A DNA stretch of 64,000 bases from Thysanoteuthis rhombus (Eukaryota > Mollusca > Cephalopoda > Oegopsida > Thysanoteuthidae), in contig OY735227.1 of NCBI GenBank assembly GCA_963457665.1, positions 45,667,459-45,731,458 on the forward strand. Direction: 5' to 3'. Numbering within the stretch: the first letter of the stretch is position 1; the number at the start of each line of letters is the position of its first letter. Position numbers and translations under genes: made by a program. The notes beneath the pieces are model-generated. The model was not told the DNA's origin, ran no database searches, and was given only the letters and a program-made list of their open reading frames with translations. Below, in pieces: positions 34,867-46,689 of the stretch.

Positions 34867-34930
34867 TGATATTATTATCATTATTATTATTATCATCATC
34901 ATCATCACCATCATTACCACCACCACCACT
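34867..34930 (+). repeat. (ATT)n-(ATC)n-(ACC)n compound microsatellite
   Basis: A stepwise drift ATT to ATC to ACC, read directly, at the 3' end of repeat Y copy 3. Confidence 0.9.
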
Positions 34931-35209
34931 GCCAAGGTCTGTATTATTAACTTTTGACTAGTTTTTCTTTCAGCTTATTTTTGTTGACTTCTTACTTGGA
35001 AATCTAGACAACCTGAGACTAATCAGTGATTTGTTCAGTTATTATATTCAGATGGATTGCTGTCAAAAGTACAATTTTGTTGTTCATATTCTACCAAAAG
35101 AAATAACTATTTTTTATATTTCCACTGGATTGGCACCAATTCTGTTATTATCATAACTTTTATATACTCCTTGATATTGCATGAGAAAATTATCTAGATA
35201 AAAGTTATG

Positions 35210-35212
<3 letters not shown>

Positions 35213-35245
<33 letters not shown>
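35213..35245. repeat. (TA)n microsatellite
   Basis: Uninterrupted TA run ending 10 bp before a mariner terminus. Confidence 0.95.
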
Positions 35246-35248
<3 letters not shown>

Positions 35249-35255
35249 ATGTACC

Positions 35256-35721
35256 AGGCCTGTCTTGAAACTATCCAGTAGTTTTAAATATCTTAAGAAA
35301 CTTGGCCAACAATTAGGTTGGACATTACTGCGTATGTGGGAACTGACACTTTCCCATGGGGTGACTCAGTCGGCAATTAGATACCATAGAGTGAGCTTTA
35401 TATACTGTATGACTATCGCATTCCTAATGCCCAAGTGAGTCATTCTTCACATCCAGGGGTTTTTTTTTGTAAAATATTGCACCACACAGGTCAGTTAATA
35501 CTCCCACCTCCACTCCAGATTTGGCTCTCAGCAAGCTTCTCCCCAAAATGAAATGGACTGTGGTTAAGATCAGGGAAAATGAAACAAGGTACTTGATGCC
35601 AATCCCAAAAAAGGACCTTGCTGACCCTTTTGAAAAGGAGAAGGATGCTGGCAAACTCAGGTGCCATGACTGTAGGTGAGGTTTTTTTGTTAATGGCTAG
35701 ACACTCTCTGGACAGACCTTG
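35256..35721 (+). mobile_element. Mariner-derived MITE, both ends present
   Basis: Starts AGGCCTGTCTTGAAACTATC and ends CTCTCTGGACAGACCTT, whose reverse complement (AAGGTCTGTCCAGAGAG) is the family terminus. The 5' segment (ATCTTAAGAA, then TGAGTCATTCTTCAC) is followed directly by transposase C-terminal codons (DLALSKLLPK, ENETRYLM, IPKKDLADPFEK). This shows the shared internal deletion. About 466 bp, non-autonomous. Confidence 0.85.
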
Positions 35722-35735
35722 TATGTTATTTTTTA

Positions 35736-36108
35736 CAGAAGGGGTTGACAATCTTTTTGCCCCTGCAGGCCCGACCACTTATTCATGAGTGGACAGTGGG
35801 TCAGATAAACACCTAAAAAAAGTCTGTTGTATGGGAATTATATCCATTTAAATACATCAAGTTTTATCTTGCCTCATCTCATATTCATGACTGACACATG
35901 CTATGAAATCAGTTGTGCTTTATCAAGTATGCTAATTAGTAATCAAAGAAATCAATTTAGACTCAATTTATTTCAATCAGGGCATCTTTTGACTAGAATC
36001 TTTAAAACTTGAAGAATCAAGCTTAGTATCCCAATATTTCCTAGTGGGCCAGTAAAAATCTATGTGGGTTAGATCTGGCACACAGGCCATAGGTTACCTA
36101 CCTCTATT
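35736..36108. mobile_element. hAT-like MITE, about 370 bp
   Basis: Left end CAGAAGGGGTTGACAATCTT followed by TTTGCCCCTGCAGGCCC; right end, reversed, reads AGAGGTAGGTAACCTATGGC followed by CTGTGTGCCAG. These are the diverged CAGGGGT(C/T)GGCAACCT-type termini of many hAT elements (the G-GGCC/GGCC part inside each end is also present). No transposase inside; the ORF-sized frames are unrelated. It begins 15 bp after the mariner derivative. An 8-bp target duplication was not clear by eye. Confidence 0.68.
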
Positions 36109-36439
36109 TAACAGTAAACCATTTGAATTTGGAATTTACTTTTGAGTTTCTCTGCAAATTTGCCACATTACAACTATAACCTTCTATTTTTTGCAAGAAG
36201 ATGGATCAGTAAGGTTGTAGTGTGACATGTAGTTATTAACATAATTTTGATCTGAAATTTTCAGTGTATAATGTTCAATTTAGGTGATTAATATTTCCAC
36301 TGAATCAAGTACATCGTCAATAAAAGAGATGTTTGTAATGCATGGAACTTTTTTCTTTTCTTGCAGCAAAAAACAGTGCAATCACCGTTGTTGGAACGTA
36401 TTGTTTAGATCTTTTAGGATAGTCCATGTCTTATGAAAT

Positions 36440-36930
36440 TTTGTCAAACTCCAGAACTGGAGTTGACTTTATTTTTCTTGGGAAACAGGAAAAAGCCAAA
36501 CAGGGTAGGTGGGAATGACTACCATGTTATTGGAAGCCAAGAACTGTCAGACAACAAAGCATTATCGGCACAAATTTTGCAGCAATGTGTCCCATGTCCA
36601 ACATGTCTGACAATACACATTGAATGCTCCTATTCAACAGTCCATGATATAAACATCATGGATAGTTCATCTATGATATGCAAGCATAGTCTAGCGCTTG
36701 TTTTCAATGTTTTCTGTAGTTATGCTCATTGAGTGTCCTCTAGAACAGTCATCATCTTAGATAAACATTCATCATTCCCTGAGACATTTGTACTAGAATA
36801 CATTCTGCTTTGAGACATGTCATTCTCACCAAAGACAGCTGAAGCAACTGGTGAGTGTCTTCAGCTGTCTTGTTGATCTTGAAGCAGAACTTGATGTAGG
36901 TTCTTTGTTCGATGAGATCTGCTTTTGTAA
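36440..36930 (-). pseudogene. Mariner transposase remnant, N-terminus joined to C-terminus
   Basis: On the minus strand, from about 36930 downward, it reads IEQRTYIKFCFKINKTAED then THQLLQ, the mariner helix-turn-helix start (EQR-NIKFC-KLGKTATE). Then MSQS, TTENIE and HDV-like pieces of the linker region follow, and by about 36545 it has jumped to the C-terminal part: QFLASNNMVVIPTYPV followed by WLFPVSQEK, equivalent to FL-NNMAVIPHPPYSPDLAP-DFFLFPKLK. The catalytic core between is missing and several frame breaks are present. It differs in content from the ~500-bp MITE copies, because N-terminal codons are kept here. Confidence 0.78.
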
Positions 36931-36989
36931 AACCACTAAACCATCTAAACAAGATGTTACAAAAATGAGCTAAACACAGCAACACATTT

Positions 36990-37320
36990 ATTCATGCATA
37001 CTGCTGTTGGCACACTGATGCACAAAAGATGCTGCTGGCTCCACCTAGCTGCAGAAGGTGAAACAGCCTATGATTTACACCCATTGTTCGAATTCTTTTT
37101 GGTAGCCCATTATAGCTTTTATCTTTGCTGTTCTCTCGACATGATATTTGTTATTGTTTTTACCCTAGTAGTATTTGTAGCAGCAATATTATCTTGATTT
37201 ATTTTGTATTAGATGAAAAATTGTCAACCACTGTCATTATTAATTTTTGACTCGTCCTTATCCTTCATATTAATCTTAGTCGCTTTTCATCATAACTACT
37301 CAGATCGTTAGTCTAAAGTA
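36990..37320 (+). repeat. Interspersed repeat (family U) copy 2
   Basis: Shares ATTTGTTATTGTTTTTACCC, a TTGTCAACCACTGTCATTAT block and TCGCTTTTCATCATAACTAC, CAGATCGTTAGTC with copies near 12.0-12.3 kb and 52.9-53.2 kb. Non-coding. Confidence 0.65.
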
Positions 37321-38070
37321 GTGAATGAACACTGCGGATAAGATATATTCACCTCTCCCTTTTAATCATAATATAGTTGGTTATCTCATATAAATTACAA
37401 TTTTATTATGAATATAGGATCATATTAATCTATGTCTTTCCAAGTGTCTGTCACTGTCATGTTTAGATTCCTGGCTAGCATGGATTGGACAAGCTAATAT
37501 TACTGGGTTATGAATAAATCGATAAGCTTACGTCATACTAGCTGGTTTCTCTTTTGCATGGTAATAGCAATTAGTCCTTACTATCCATGGATTTGTTATT
37601 GTTGTAGTTCCATACAGTGTGTGAGTGTTAGTTCGTGTGTATCTTAGATACATGAGTGAAATGAGTCTATATGTCACGCTATAAAAACTAACCCAACATA
37701 GATGCAGCCCAAACAAATTTGGCATGCCTATTCATGGACCTAAGGGAAGGTTTTAAAACAAGGTTACGAGAAAAATGTTTTTTTTTGAGGGGATTCCATT
37801 TACAATGTGATTATAATGCTAAAGTGGAACCTACTTTCCACTCATATTTATATGCTAACATATAATTCTTTAAGGGGTGTAAAATGAAGGGAAACCTACC
37901 ATTTAAGGGGTCAAATTGAAGGGAGACTTTTCTCCATCTTAAGGTGTCAACGATGAAGAGATACTTTTTCCTTTGAAGGATTAAAAGTGAAGGACTCTTC
38001 TCCTAAAATCAAATTAAAACTTTTGGAAGAAAAAGCATTTTTGAATATTATTTATAATGAAACTACAATG

Positions 38071-38072
<2 letters not shown>
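37321..38072. other. Non-coding stretch with a small internal repeat
   Basis: Around 37860-37990 short phrases recur ('aaggggtgtaaaatgaaggg', 'aaggggtcaaattgaaggg', 'aaggtgtcaacgatgaagag'), giving a diverged tandem repeat of about 45-60 bp. No gene. Confidence 0.5.

Positions 38073-38121
<49 letters not shown>
38073..38121. repeat. (TA)n microsatellite
   Basis: Uninterrupted TA run of about 24 units. Confidence 0.95.
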
Positions 38122-38123
<2 letters not shown>

Positions 38124-39464
38124 GAGAAAAATTAATTTTTATGGTTTTAGTTGGAGTTTTTATTTACATTCTAAGAAGCATGTCAAGTTACTTTTATGAT
38201 TTTTGTTTAATGATAATTTAGCTGTTTGGTATTATGCAATTCTTGACTATTTCTTTTTTTGTTTTGTTTCATATATCTGTATCTATCCATACATCTAAAT
38301 CATAGCCCCCACAGCCTATTCGTCAACTCTTTGTGGACAACAGAAGAATTTTCTATAATACCAATTCCAAGAAGAGACTTGAAATAATGGAAGCTCCTCT
38401 GATTAAAACAAAACAACCTATTAACAAGAAGATATCTTCCGACATCGCATGAGTGTTCCCAAATGCATCTAGTGTCCACGCACACGGATGACATCATCAG
38501 CATGTAGCATTGGTTTCACTTACACATTTAAACAGATTCATTTATGGTTACGCTTGTTAAGAAAACACTAAAAATATGAATACAGAATTAAGATGAAAAA
38601 TGATACAAATTACTCTTCAAATACCACATTTTCTTGATAATGACCGCTAATGGTTGAAAGATATTAGACCATTCATTTTGGAATGTTTTTTTTTTTTAAA
38701 GTTTTGATGACATTCATAAAAATGTTTGTATGCAAACTAGAAAAATTAAATAGAGTTAGTCTGCCTTTTTTAACCATGTATGCTTAAATGATTATATAGA
38801 ATCAAAAAGTGCTCTCATTCATCGTGCATAAATCCAACCCAGTGATATAAAAGGTTTTTTATCAATTGCACCCATTTATCTTACCTGAAAAGCATTTTAT
38901 TGTTGTCTGTGATAGGAGAAGGGTGACAAAGAAAAAGGTAGTGAGTGCTGGGAACTGGTGACACATAGGAAGTGACGGGCTAACTCATTCACGGAATTGA
39001 AATGAAATTTTACAAATTCATTTACTATCAGCTGACTATATATGGTTCAAAGCACTTTAGATCTTAATTATTATAATGATTAATCAATTAATATTATAAA
39101 TCAGTTTTGTTTGGTGTGACTCTTTTTACTGAATAGACAAAAAGACATGGTTACCATGGTATTTATATAAGTAAATACACACACCTACTCACATAAACCA
39201 TCAACCACTCTCTTTTGCCAATCTGAGTCTCAAGTGTTGAAATATGAAGAGATGGCTATATACATATAAAAAGATTGGAGGCTGAGAGAAAAGGCCTTGT
39301 GGTGGCTGTGCATATGAGGGGGATCCGTTGACAAGTGCACCCCTTAGACATAAGTTGGTAGACTGATCATTCACAGCTGGGTCGTCCAGGTTAGGGTGTA
39401 TGATGATCAAACACCCGGTTCATCACTGAAAATGTGTCCAAGCAGCACCAGTGTATTTGAAAAC
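38122..39464. other. Non-coding stretch, nothing recognised
   Basis: No conserved protein, RNA or shared repeat identified by eye. Confidence 0.4.
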
Positions 39465-39518
39465 TATATATATATATATATATTTGTGTGTGTGTGTATG
39501 TGTGTGTGTGTGTGTGTA
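39465..39518 (+). repeat. (TA)n-(GT)n compound microsatellite
   Basis: TA run to about 39483, then GT units interrupted by TATG. Confidence 0.92.
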
Positions 39519-40095
39519 TGAATGAGTGGTTGCGCATTATAAGTTCCCAACAAGCCATTTTTAAAAAGTTGAGAAAATTGGATTTAAAGTTTTATAAAAT
39601 TTCACTAGCAATATTTTCGTTATTTTCCGAGCTGTAATACTCTTCTTTTTTTTTTTTAAACTGGAACCCTGTGCATTATGATTCTGATGAATCCTAAATA
39701 CTTACACATTGACAATAGATAAATTGAGATGTTTGGTTATTTCAAATCTACATTTTTTTATTATTAGGAACATGGTTATGCATTTCGAAATCAAAAGCTA
39801 ACTATCAAAGCTCAAAAACAAAACTAAAATGAACATTCTAACCATGAAAATAAAGAAAATATTGAAAATATCACAGATGAGATTAAGTTAAAGAATGATA
39901 CCCAATTTCCACCAATAACAAAATCAGACTTTATGTTCAAATAACACAACGTATTTAAATATGATTCATTGCAAAATGCATCAGATTCATCATGAGCATT
40001 GCAGCTCATAAAACAACATAAATATCACTAGCAAAAGTTTTTCAAAGTTTGAATCTGATCTCCTCGGCTTATTGGGCACTTATCATGTCTGGCCA

Positions 40096-40098
<3 letters not shown>

Positions 40099-40135
<37 letters not shown>

Positions 40136-40153
40136 TATATACACACACACACA
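40099..40153 (+). repeat. (AT)n-(AC)n compound microsatellite
   Basis: AT run followed by an AC run, read directly. Confidence 0.93.
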
Positions 40154-41149
40154 TTATACACTGGCAAATAAGTTGGCCTCAAAATTCTGAAGTGTTGATT
40201 TAGGTCTATCGATAGATAAATAAATATCCTAAAATAAGACTGTACCACTTCTATCAGACTGTCAGTTTTAAAGGGTTTTAATGGCCTAAACTAATATTGA
40301 CAGGCAAAATAAGCCCATTATTTTTACAATATCATAAAGTATGATTCACCATTAGTTGGTTTACAAATCAAGCGTACATACCAACAATGTAAAGCCATAA
40401 AAATGACATTATATTCCATTTCCTTATTTTATGGTGAGATGCCCAAAGAGAAGCAATATGAATTACATCTATTTGACTAAAGACCTAACTGGCAGAGTAA
40501 ATGATAAAATGAATAGATAGATACATTGGAATTAGATTGTATTTAATTTAATTTGTGACTTTTAGATTTTTTTACAATCTATGAAAATGTAAATCAAAAG
40601 AGAGAATATAGAAAATATACAGATGCACCTGAAAAGTTAATAAAAACAACAGTGTTGTTCAAAAGAAAAAATTCTATTTCAAGTCCAATATGTTACAAAT
40701 TTACAATGTAAAGTTAAGCAAAGGTAGCATTATTGCTTAAGTTGATTAGAAGTAGCCTTTTAATAGCTAATTGGTTTGTTATTTTTAATGTATAAGCATA
40801 AATAATCACCTGTGTGTGCTTTGCATGAACAGTCTTATCATAAAAAATAGAGACAAAAAAAACATTACTTCTCTTTCTGTTTCTCTCCACTCTCACTGTG
40901 ATATCTTGCTTTTACTCTCACCCCTTTCTCAACTATCATGCCGTCTACACTCAGTCTGAAATAGTCAACACATAGACATGCTGTCTACAAACTGATTTAC
41001 CTTAAAAACAAGTACCAAGAAAAACATGAATTTGCATTAAAAATCACATACCTTTTGAAAAATATCCTTGGCATTCAATTTTCAAAAACTAACTTGCTAA
41101 AAACTTGCGTAGGGCTCCCAGGAGTACCTACAAAAAATTTTATGCAGTT
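40154..41149. other. Non-coding stretch, nothing recognised
   Basis: AT-rich with no gene-like or repeat-like content that I could classify. Confidence 0.4.
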
Positions 41150-41225
41150 ATTTCAAGTGATTTTCGTGGTAGGCTGTCATGTATTGACAAATGGACATTT
41201 GGTGAGTTATAATAAACTTACTTAA
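41150..41225 (+). repeat. Interspersed repeat (family Z), partial copy
   Basis: Resembles 27503-27560 as described there. Short and diverged. Confidence 0.45.
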
Positions 41226-41504
41226 AAGTAATTTGAAACACTTTAAATAATATTATTGCTTCTCCAACATGCGATCTCAGCAAAATGAGAATATTTTTCA
41301 GAATAACATGCCTTTTAGGAACAGTTTGAAACAATAAAAGTGGTTAGATGTAAACCAATAGATGAGCTTGCATACAGACAACCCATTTTTTTCAGATATC
41401 CTGAAGCATGATTTTAGCCAAAGCATGATTCTCAAGTCATTGAAAATGAACTCCAGATATAACAATGAAGGATATAAACTACTTCTCTAGAAAAAATATT
41501 ATTT

Positions 41505-41960
41505 TTACTCTCATAATGGTAAAATGATTCTGCTGATGTATAAGGGACTGGTTCACCCTCATCTGGAACATTAGTAAGTGTGTGAAGTCCCTATGTCTTG
41601 GAAATAATCAATGTGATTGAAACAGTACTGAGAGCAATGAAATGATCATGGGATATCAAAATAAGACATGAAGAAAGAAATAGATCATTGGACTTACCTT
41701 CACTAAGATACAGGAAATGTATGTATATAGTTGAAACATTCAGAATCATAAGCAAAATATACAAAACAAACCAGTCAAGGACAAAGGGAAACGAAAAATC
41801 GCTTAAGATGAAGATATGTAAAACTGCTGAGAAGATACAGCTTCAAACAGCACATAGTGCCAAATTGTAACTGCCTTCCTAAAGATGTAAACATGTTTAA
41901 GGAGAAAATAGATGAGCTATTGAAGAATCAGTCCATGTATTCCAACCATGAAGCCATCTT
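41505..41960 (+). mobile_element. CR1/L2-like LINE C-terminal fragment
   Basis: Plus-strand broken frames follow the C-terminal region typical of CR1/L2/Rex-type LINEs: LYKGLVHPHLEH near 41540 (family Y-SLVRPHLEY), LPSLRYRKCMYIVETFRII near 41690-41750 (family LPSL-YRR-RGDMIE-YKI), then CLPKDV...MFKEKIDELLK near 41873-41920 (family W-NLPE-VV-A-S-N-FK--LD). The first stretch contains stops, so it is dead. A second LINE clade beside the RTE family. Confidence 0.8.
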
Positions 41961-42185
41961 AAGCAAAAATGTGACCCACCCCAGTGGAGAGGACAAGTCG
42001 AGTTGAAAATCTATGATAAATCTTATCTTGCTTTGTGCAAGTAAGTTTACAATATGCCTGAAAAATTAATGCTTTTTTGTAAAGTATTTAATTCTATGAG
42101 TTGATTGATTATATAGAGAAAGCTATTTTTTATAATTCTATCTCACAGTTATTGTTACTGAAATCAGTCAGTACCAAACACATTT

Positions 42186-42206
42186 AAAAAAAAAAAAAAA
42201 AAAAAA
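42186..42206 (+). repeat. A homopolymer
   Basis: About 21 A residues. It lies ~225 bp after the LINE remnant, too far to be its tail with confidence. Confidence 0.85.
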
Positions 42207-42309
42207 TGATTTTAAAATATTTGTAATGAGCACATGGATGCAATATCTAACAATATCACTGAGTTGACAATATGGAAAATAGTATTTGAATCAAGTTTAT
42301 CATACTAAC

Positions 42310-42665
42310 AGGTTTTGGTTCTGTCAATGGTTCTAGAAGCTGAAAATTTTAACATTTACTCGATATCATATCTAGAAAAAATGTTTTGGGGGGCTTTTTT
42401 TCACCCTCTATCTAAATAGTTTTTTTAGTGTGTGTCCAATTTACAATGTAATGTATGTTAAATTGGTCACAAATTTGTGTCCAGCAGCATTCATCCTTGT
42501 TTTTGAAAGTTCAGACTTTTTGAAGGATCACTACCCGAAAAAAGATGAGAGAAGTAACTTATTCATTGGTCACATCTTTTTCCAATTTTTTAATTGATCA
42601 TCCCCGACACGGCATGCAGCTAAAAGACATTGGTCATGTGATGGTTTCTATTGAGTGACTAACCA
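42310..42665 (+). repeat. Interspersed repeat (family W) copy 2
   Basis: Full set of family blocks: GAAGCTGAAAATTTTAACAT, TCATATCTAGAAAAAATG, GAGAGAAGTAACTTATTCAT, AAAAGACATTGGTCATGTGA and TTGAGTGACTAACCAGG. Confidence 0.75.
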
Positions 42666-43136
42666 GGCTTGTTTATTATTTATACTTATCAATGTTTTAG
42701 AATATTACGTTATATATTATTTCTTTATCACAAGATTTGATTTTAAAATAATCCTGAAAGAAATCAAGAGAATATTTAATCTTGAAGACTATGGAAACCA
42801 TTATATCATATTATTATTCTGCTTCCAAAGAGTTTTATTTAGACAATCGAACTCATTCTTCATGTTATTTTTGTTTTTCCCACAATGTTTCAGCTGTTTC
42901 ATTTTATGAACTTCCTTAAGTATATTATACATATATAAAGAGATGGACTCTTCTTTTCGGTAGTGCCAAGTAAAAAACACATTTTTTTTCTTTTTGTTAG
43001 AAACAACACTTGTAATGTGCTTTGAAGATGTTTTTATTCTTTTCTCTGTTGAACAAAAAATCCCATAGTGTGTCCTTATTGAACAGTTAAATCTGCACTG
43101 ATCTGACATATATTTAACTCACAAGTTACTTTTCGC

Positions 43137-44478
43137 TAATATTGGCAAAAGTAGAAAAGTCAAAGCTCAGAGCGAATTCTTAAACTTTTGGAGATTACTT
43201 CAAGTAATTTCCCTGGAGCAAAAGAAGACAAGAATAGCTCAGTTCAATGCTTGTTGATGAGATACAAAGTTGGAGAAAAATGCTCTGAATGTATCCTACC
43301 CTAAAGGAAATTTCTTACTATTTCAAAGTTCAGTGTTCCTCAAATGGTATTGAGTATATATCAATCTGGGAAGTAGCCAATGATATAATAATTGCATTAT
43401 TGATATAAAATTCATTCATATATATATCTGCATTTAAAGTATATTGTTTAGTTAAAGTAATTTATTACCTGTGGAATGTATTAATATTATCTACACTACT
43501 GTCAAGATTATTGTGCACTGTTCTCAAAATTGCCTTAATTCATTTAAACCCTATTTGAGCAACATAGATTTTAACGGTGATACATGTCCCTATGCATTTT
43601 TAATTTTGCATTCATTCTAGAGTTTTATACAAGGAGAATTTAAACCATTGTTGACCTTATATAACCTCAAGCAAACTTTATCTCATCCTACCTCAGGATG
43701 GTAGCTTATCTCAGATGAACTAGCATATGTTTTTAAAACTCTGATTCTTACCTTATGTCCGTTTAACCCCATTTATAATAACAGGTCTCAAATTGAACTT
43801 GTTACTCTTTGTAGTTGTGATTACTATGTGTTCTTGTCCAATATTGTTATCATAGGAGTTGGTCTAAGTGAAAGTTCATCTGAAAGGTATCTTCCTAAGT
43901 TACAATGAAATTGCAAAAATGTTAGAAACTGAAAAATGCTGAAAATTTGTCTCTGGCATGTCGGAAAGTGTGGAGAAAAGCATTTTTCAATTCAAGGACA
44001 AAAGAGAATATTGGTTGCATTTTGCAAAAAAACAACAATCGGCTTCATGTAGGGTTTGATTAGGGTTTCAAAGTAAAATAAGTCAATTTAAAGAAAACTA
44101 TATAATAATTTTGACAGTAATGTATTTACCATGCAAAAGGCCACTGAAACTAATATATCTGTTGTCATTATTAGTTGTCAACACAAGTTTAATTTCCACA
44201 GGTCAGTCTAGTCTATTATCAATAATGTAATTCTTATATCATTGGCTCCTTCCCAGAATATTGATATATGCTCTATACTATTTGAACCTTTGAAATAGTA
44301 TGAACTTTGCTTCAGGATAGTATACACTCAGAGCATACTTCTCAAACTTTCCATCTGATCAACTAACTTTGAACTTAGTCATTTTGATCTTCTTTTGCTT
44401 GAGGGTAAAATCACTTGAGTAATCTCCAAAAGTTTATGAAAATTCTGACTTTTGAACTTTCTACCCATGCCAATATCA
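43137..44478. repeat. Large inverted repeat (foldback), ~270-bp arms
   Basis: The arm at about 43137-43412 matches the reverse complement of about 44208-44478 in order. Paired blocks include AAACTTTTGGAGATTACT, GAGCAAAAGAAGA against AAGCAAAAGAAGA, TGCTCTGA-TGTAT, TACTATTTCAAAG and ATATATCAAT-TGGGAAG-AGCCAATGATATAA. Identity by eye is roughly 75-80%. The loop (43413-44207) is AT-rich and holds no recognised gene. Homology stops at both outer ends, so the arms are a bounded unit. Either a foldback-type element or two opposite insertions of one repeat. Confidence 0.82.
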
Positions 44479-45584
44479 GTTAATGGGAAAATAATCCAAC
44501 TATGAGGCAAATTTTTGGCACAAAATTTGTAATTTGGGGTCAAAAATAAACCTCTTTTTCATTACTTACCAGCAGAAGATTTGCAGTTTTTCAAATAAAT
44601 CATCTTATATGTAGTAAGAGTTGTGTCTGTCACACATTGTATCTTGAACAATATAGATGTAATTTTCACCGGAAAATCAACTCCTGAAAAATATTTTTCC
44701 TCTTTTTTAATATACAAACTCCAGTTCAAGCAGGGGTGCTTTTCTAAAAAAAAAGTAGACATAATTAATATCACAAGCATTTTATCTTTTTATAATAGTA
44801 ATGTATAAATCAAATAAATCATCAAAATGGTTGGAATCTTATAGAAAAAATGTCTTTTTTTTTAATGTTCAGAATGGAAAATTTCTTTTTGTTTTAAATT
44901 CATCCTTTAATAAATGAGTATTGATAATCTTATTAAAATCAATTAATATGCTGATTTTGGTCAGATTTTCCGGTGAAATTGTGTCCATATTGTTCATTCT
45001 AATCATGTGACTTTGCACTTGCATAAGTCTCTAAATAAGATCAGCATCATTTGCAAATATATCTATAATATAAAAATATACAATTTATTTCTATAATGAG
45101 AGAGCTAGACAAAAATTTTAGTTATAGAAAATATATCTAGGAAATTAAAAGGAAGAAGTGTTTCTTACTATCTTTGACAAGGTTCTTGTGAAACAGTTCA
45201 GTTGATAGAAGATTACCAGTAAATATTATAAAACACAATATTAAAATAATACATTTGCAAAGCTTATGTCTACATTCTACTTATATCTAATTTTTTGATC
45301 AAGTTCTCATCTTGTACAAAGAGAATGTTTTAAATTCAAATTTCATTTGATGGCTAGATCTCTAATCTTTGTAAAAATGAAGGTATGATCCTAAATGAAC
45401 TAGAATGATTATTTTTAGTTTTCAACAATATTCATTACTATGAAATCCTTTCAAGTGATATGTTGCACAATAATGAAGAACATTTCACCACAACTGATAC
45501 TTCTAAGCAAATAGGTAAAAGGTAGAAACTCACAGCAATAAGAAGCAAACTCTGAGATTCAAACAGAATTTTTTCTTTTTGGTT
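44479..45584. other. AT-rich non-coding stretch, nothing recognised
   Basis: No gene, RNA or classifiable repeat was identified by eye. Confidence 0.4.
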
Positions 45585-45587
45585 GCC

Positions 45588-46084
45588 CCAACATCACAAC
45601 ATTAAAAAAAAATAATAGCCTACCTAGGGCAATTGCATCTTAGGGCCCTTCAAAGTACTCCTTTTGGGACCTTACACACTTATCCCTGCACCCTTTCTAG
45701 TTTGCAAAGTCCTCTTTCAGGATCAGTATCAGTTGCCGGATCACATTCTCCTTAATCTCGTCCACAGTCTGAAATCTCTTTGAATGAAAGCAAGAAACCA
45801 CAGGGAGCCAAATCTGAATTGTATGGGGACTGACAGACCTGAGGGATGTGATGTCTGCCAATAAAACATGCATGTGCCATGAAGAATGACTTGCTCAGTC
45901 ATTGTGAATGTGATGATCACACAGTGCATGCACAAACTCACTCAGTGGTTTCACTCTGCCACTAGGGTAACTCCATCAGAAAAATGTCTTCTTGCATATG
46001 TGCAGTAAGATCCCTTCTAATTGGTTGCCAAGTTACATCAAGGTCACGCAACCGATTCTTGAGATATTTAAAATGGCTGCATAC
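45588..46084 (-). mobile_element. Mariner-derived MITE (antisense)
   Basis: On the minus strand the 5' part (46084-45900; TTTAAATATCTCAAGAATCG, GACCTTGATGTAACTTGGCA) is followed by transposase C-terminal codons (45830-45640), ending near an EYFEG segment (AGGAGTACTTTGAAGGGCCC). The same junction as in 56363-56876 and 35256-35721 links them (…CAGGTCTGTCAGTCCC…). Terminal bases are worn on both sides. Confidence 0.82.
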
Positions 46085-46689
46085 ATCTGTATCAGTGCAC
46101 AAACTGAACATCATCACCTCTGTCACACTATCTCAGTTACACACAATTCACTTCTTCATTTTCCCCATTGTTGCAACAAGAGAAGAAAGAACATTGAAGA
46201 TAAGCCATAGTTTTTACTGTCTTCCATGTGACTCATTCTGAAAGCATATAATGTTTCTGAAGAGGATTTGTTTGTTTTTTTCCTGCCTCATGTAATCAAA
46301 TGAAACCTGTTAAAGAGACAGCATAGTTTTTCTGTCATGAATAGATCAGCATATTTTTACAAGCACAAACCATTCATCAGACTTGTTCATTTTTTTGTAT
46401 TGGTTTCTTCTGTTCAGTAACAATAAGTCCTACAGCAATTACTTGTTGTTATTACCAGTTTTAGCCAATTATGAAAACTCCTGAAATGCGAGACCTGGTC
46501 AGTAGCATGTAGGTAACCAATTGACATTATCAGGTGTAATAAAATATAGTCTATTAAGGTTGGATCCATTTCCAGACACTCCTTGGAACAATCAGTATCT
46601 TTGCTATTAGAAACTGTTACCAGAACTGTCAACATAGATTTCTTCAAGTTGGTCCAGCTGGCTGCCTATGTATGTATGGATGGATGACG

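Noticed and set aside
36360-36430. Acceptor-like TTTTCTTGCAG followed by a short open frame, considered as a further channel exon
   Set aside because: None of the frames resembles Slo2 S2-S6 or RCK sequence, and a stop follows quickly.
36433-36732. 99-codon plus-strand open frame that looks protein-like
   Set aside because: It is the antisense shadow of the mariner transposase remnant on the minus strand (LASNNMVVIP block).
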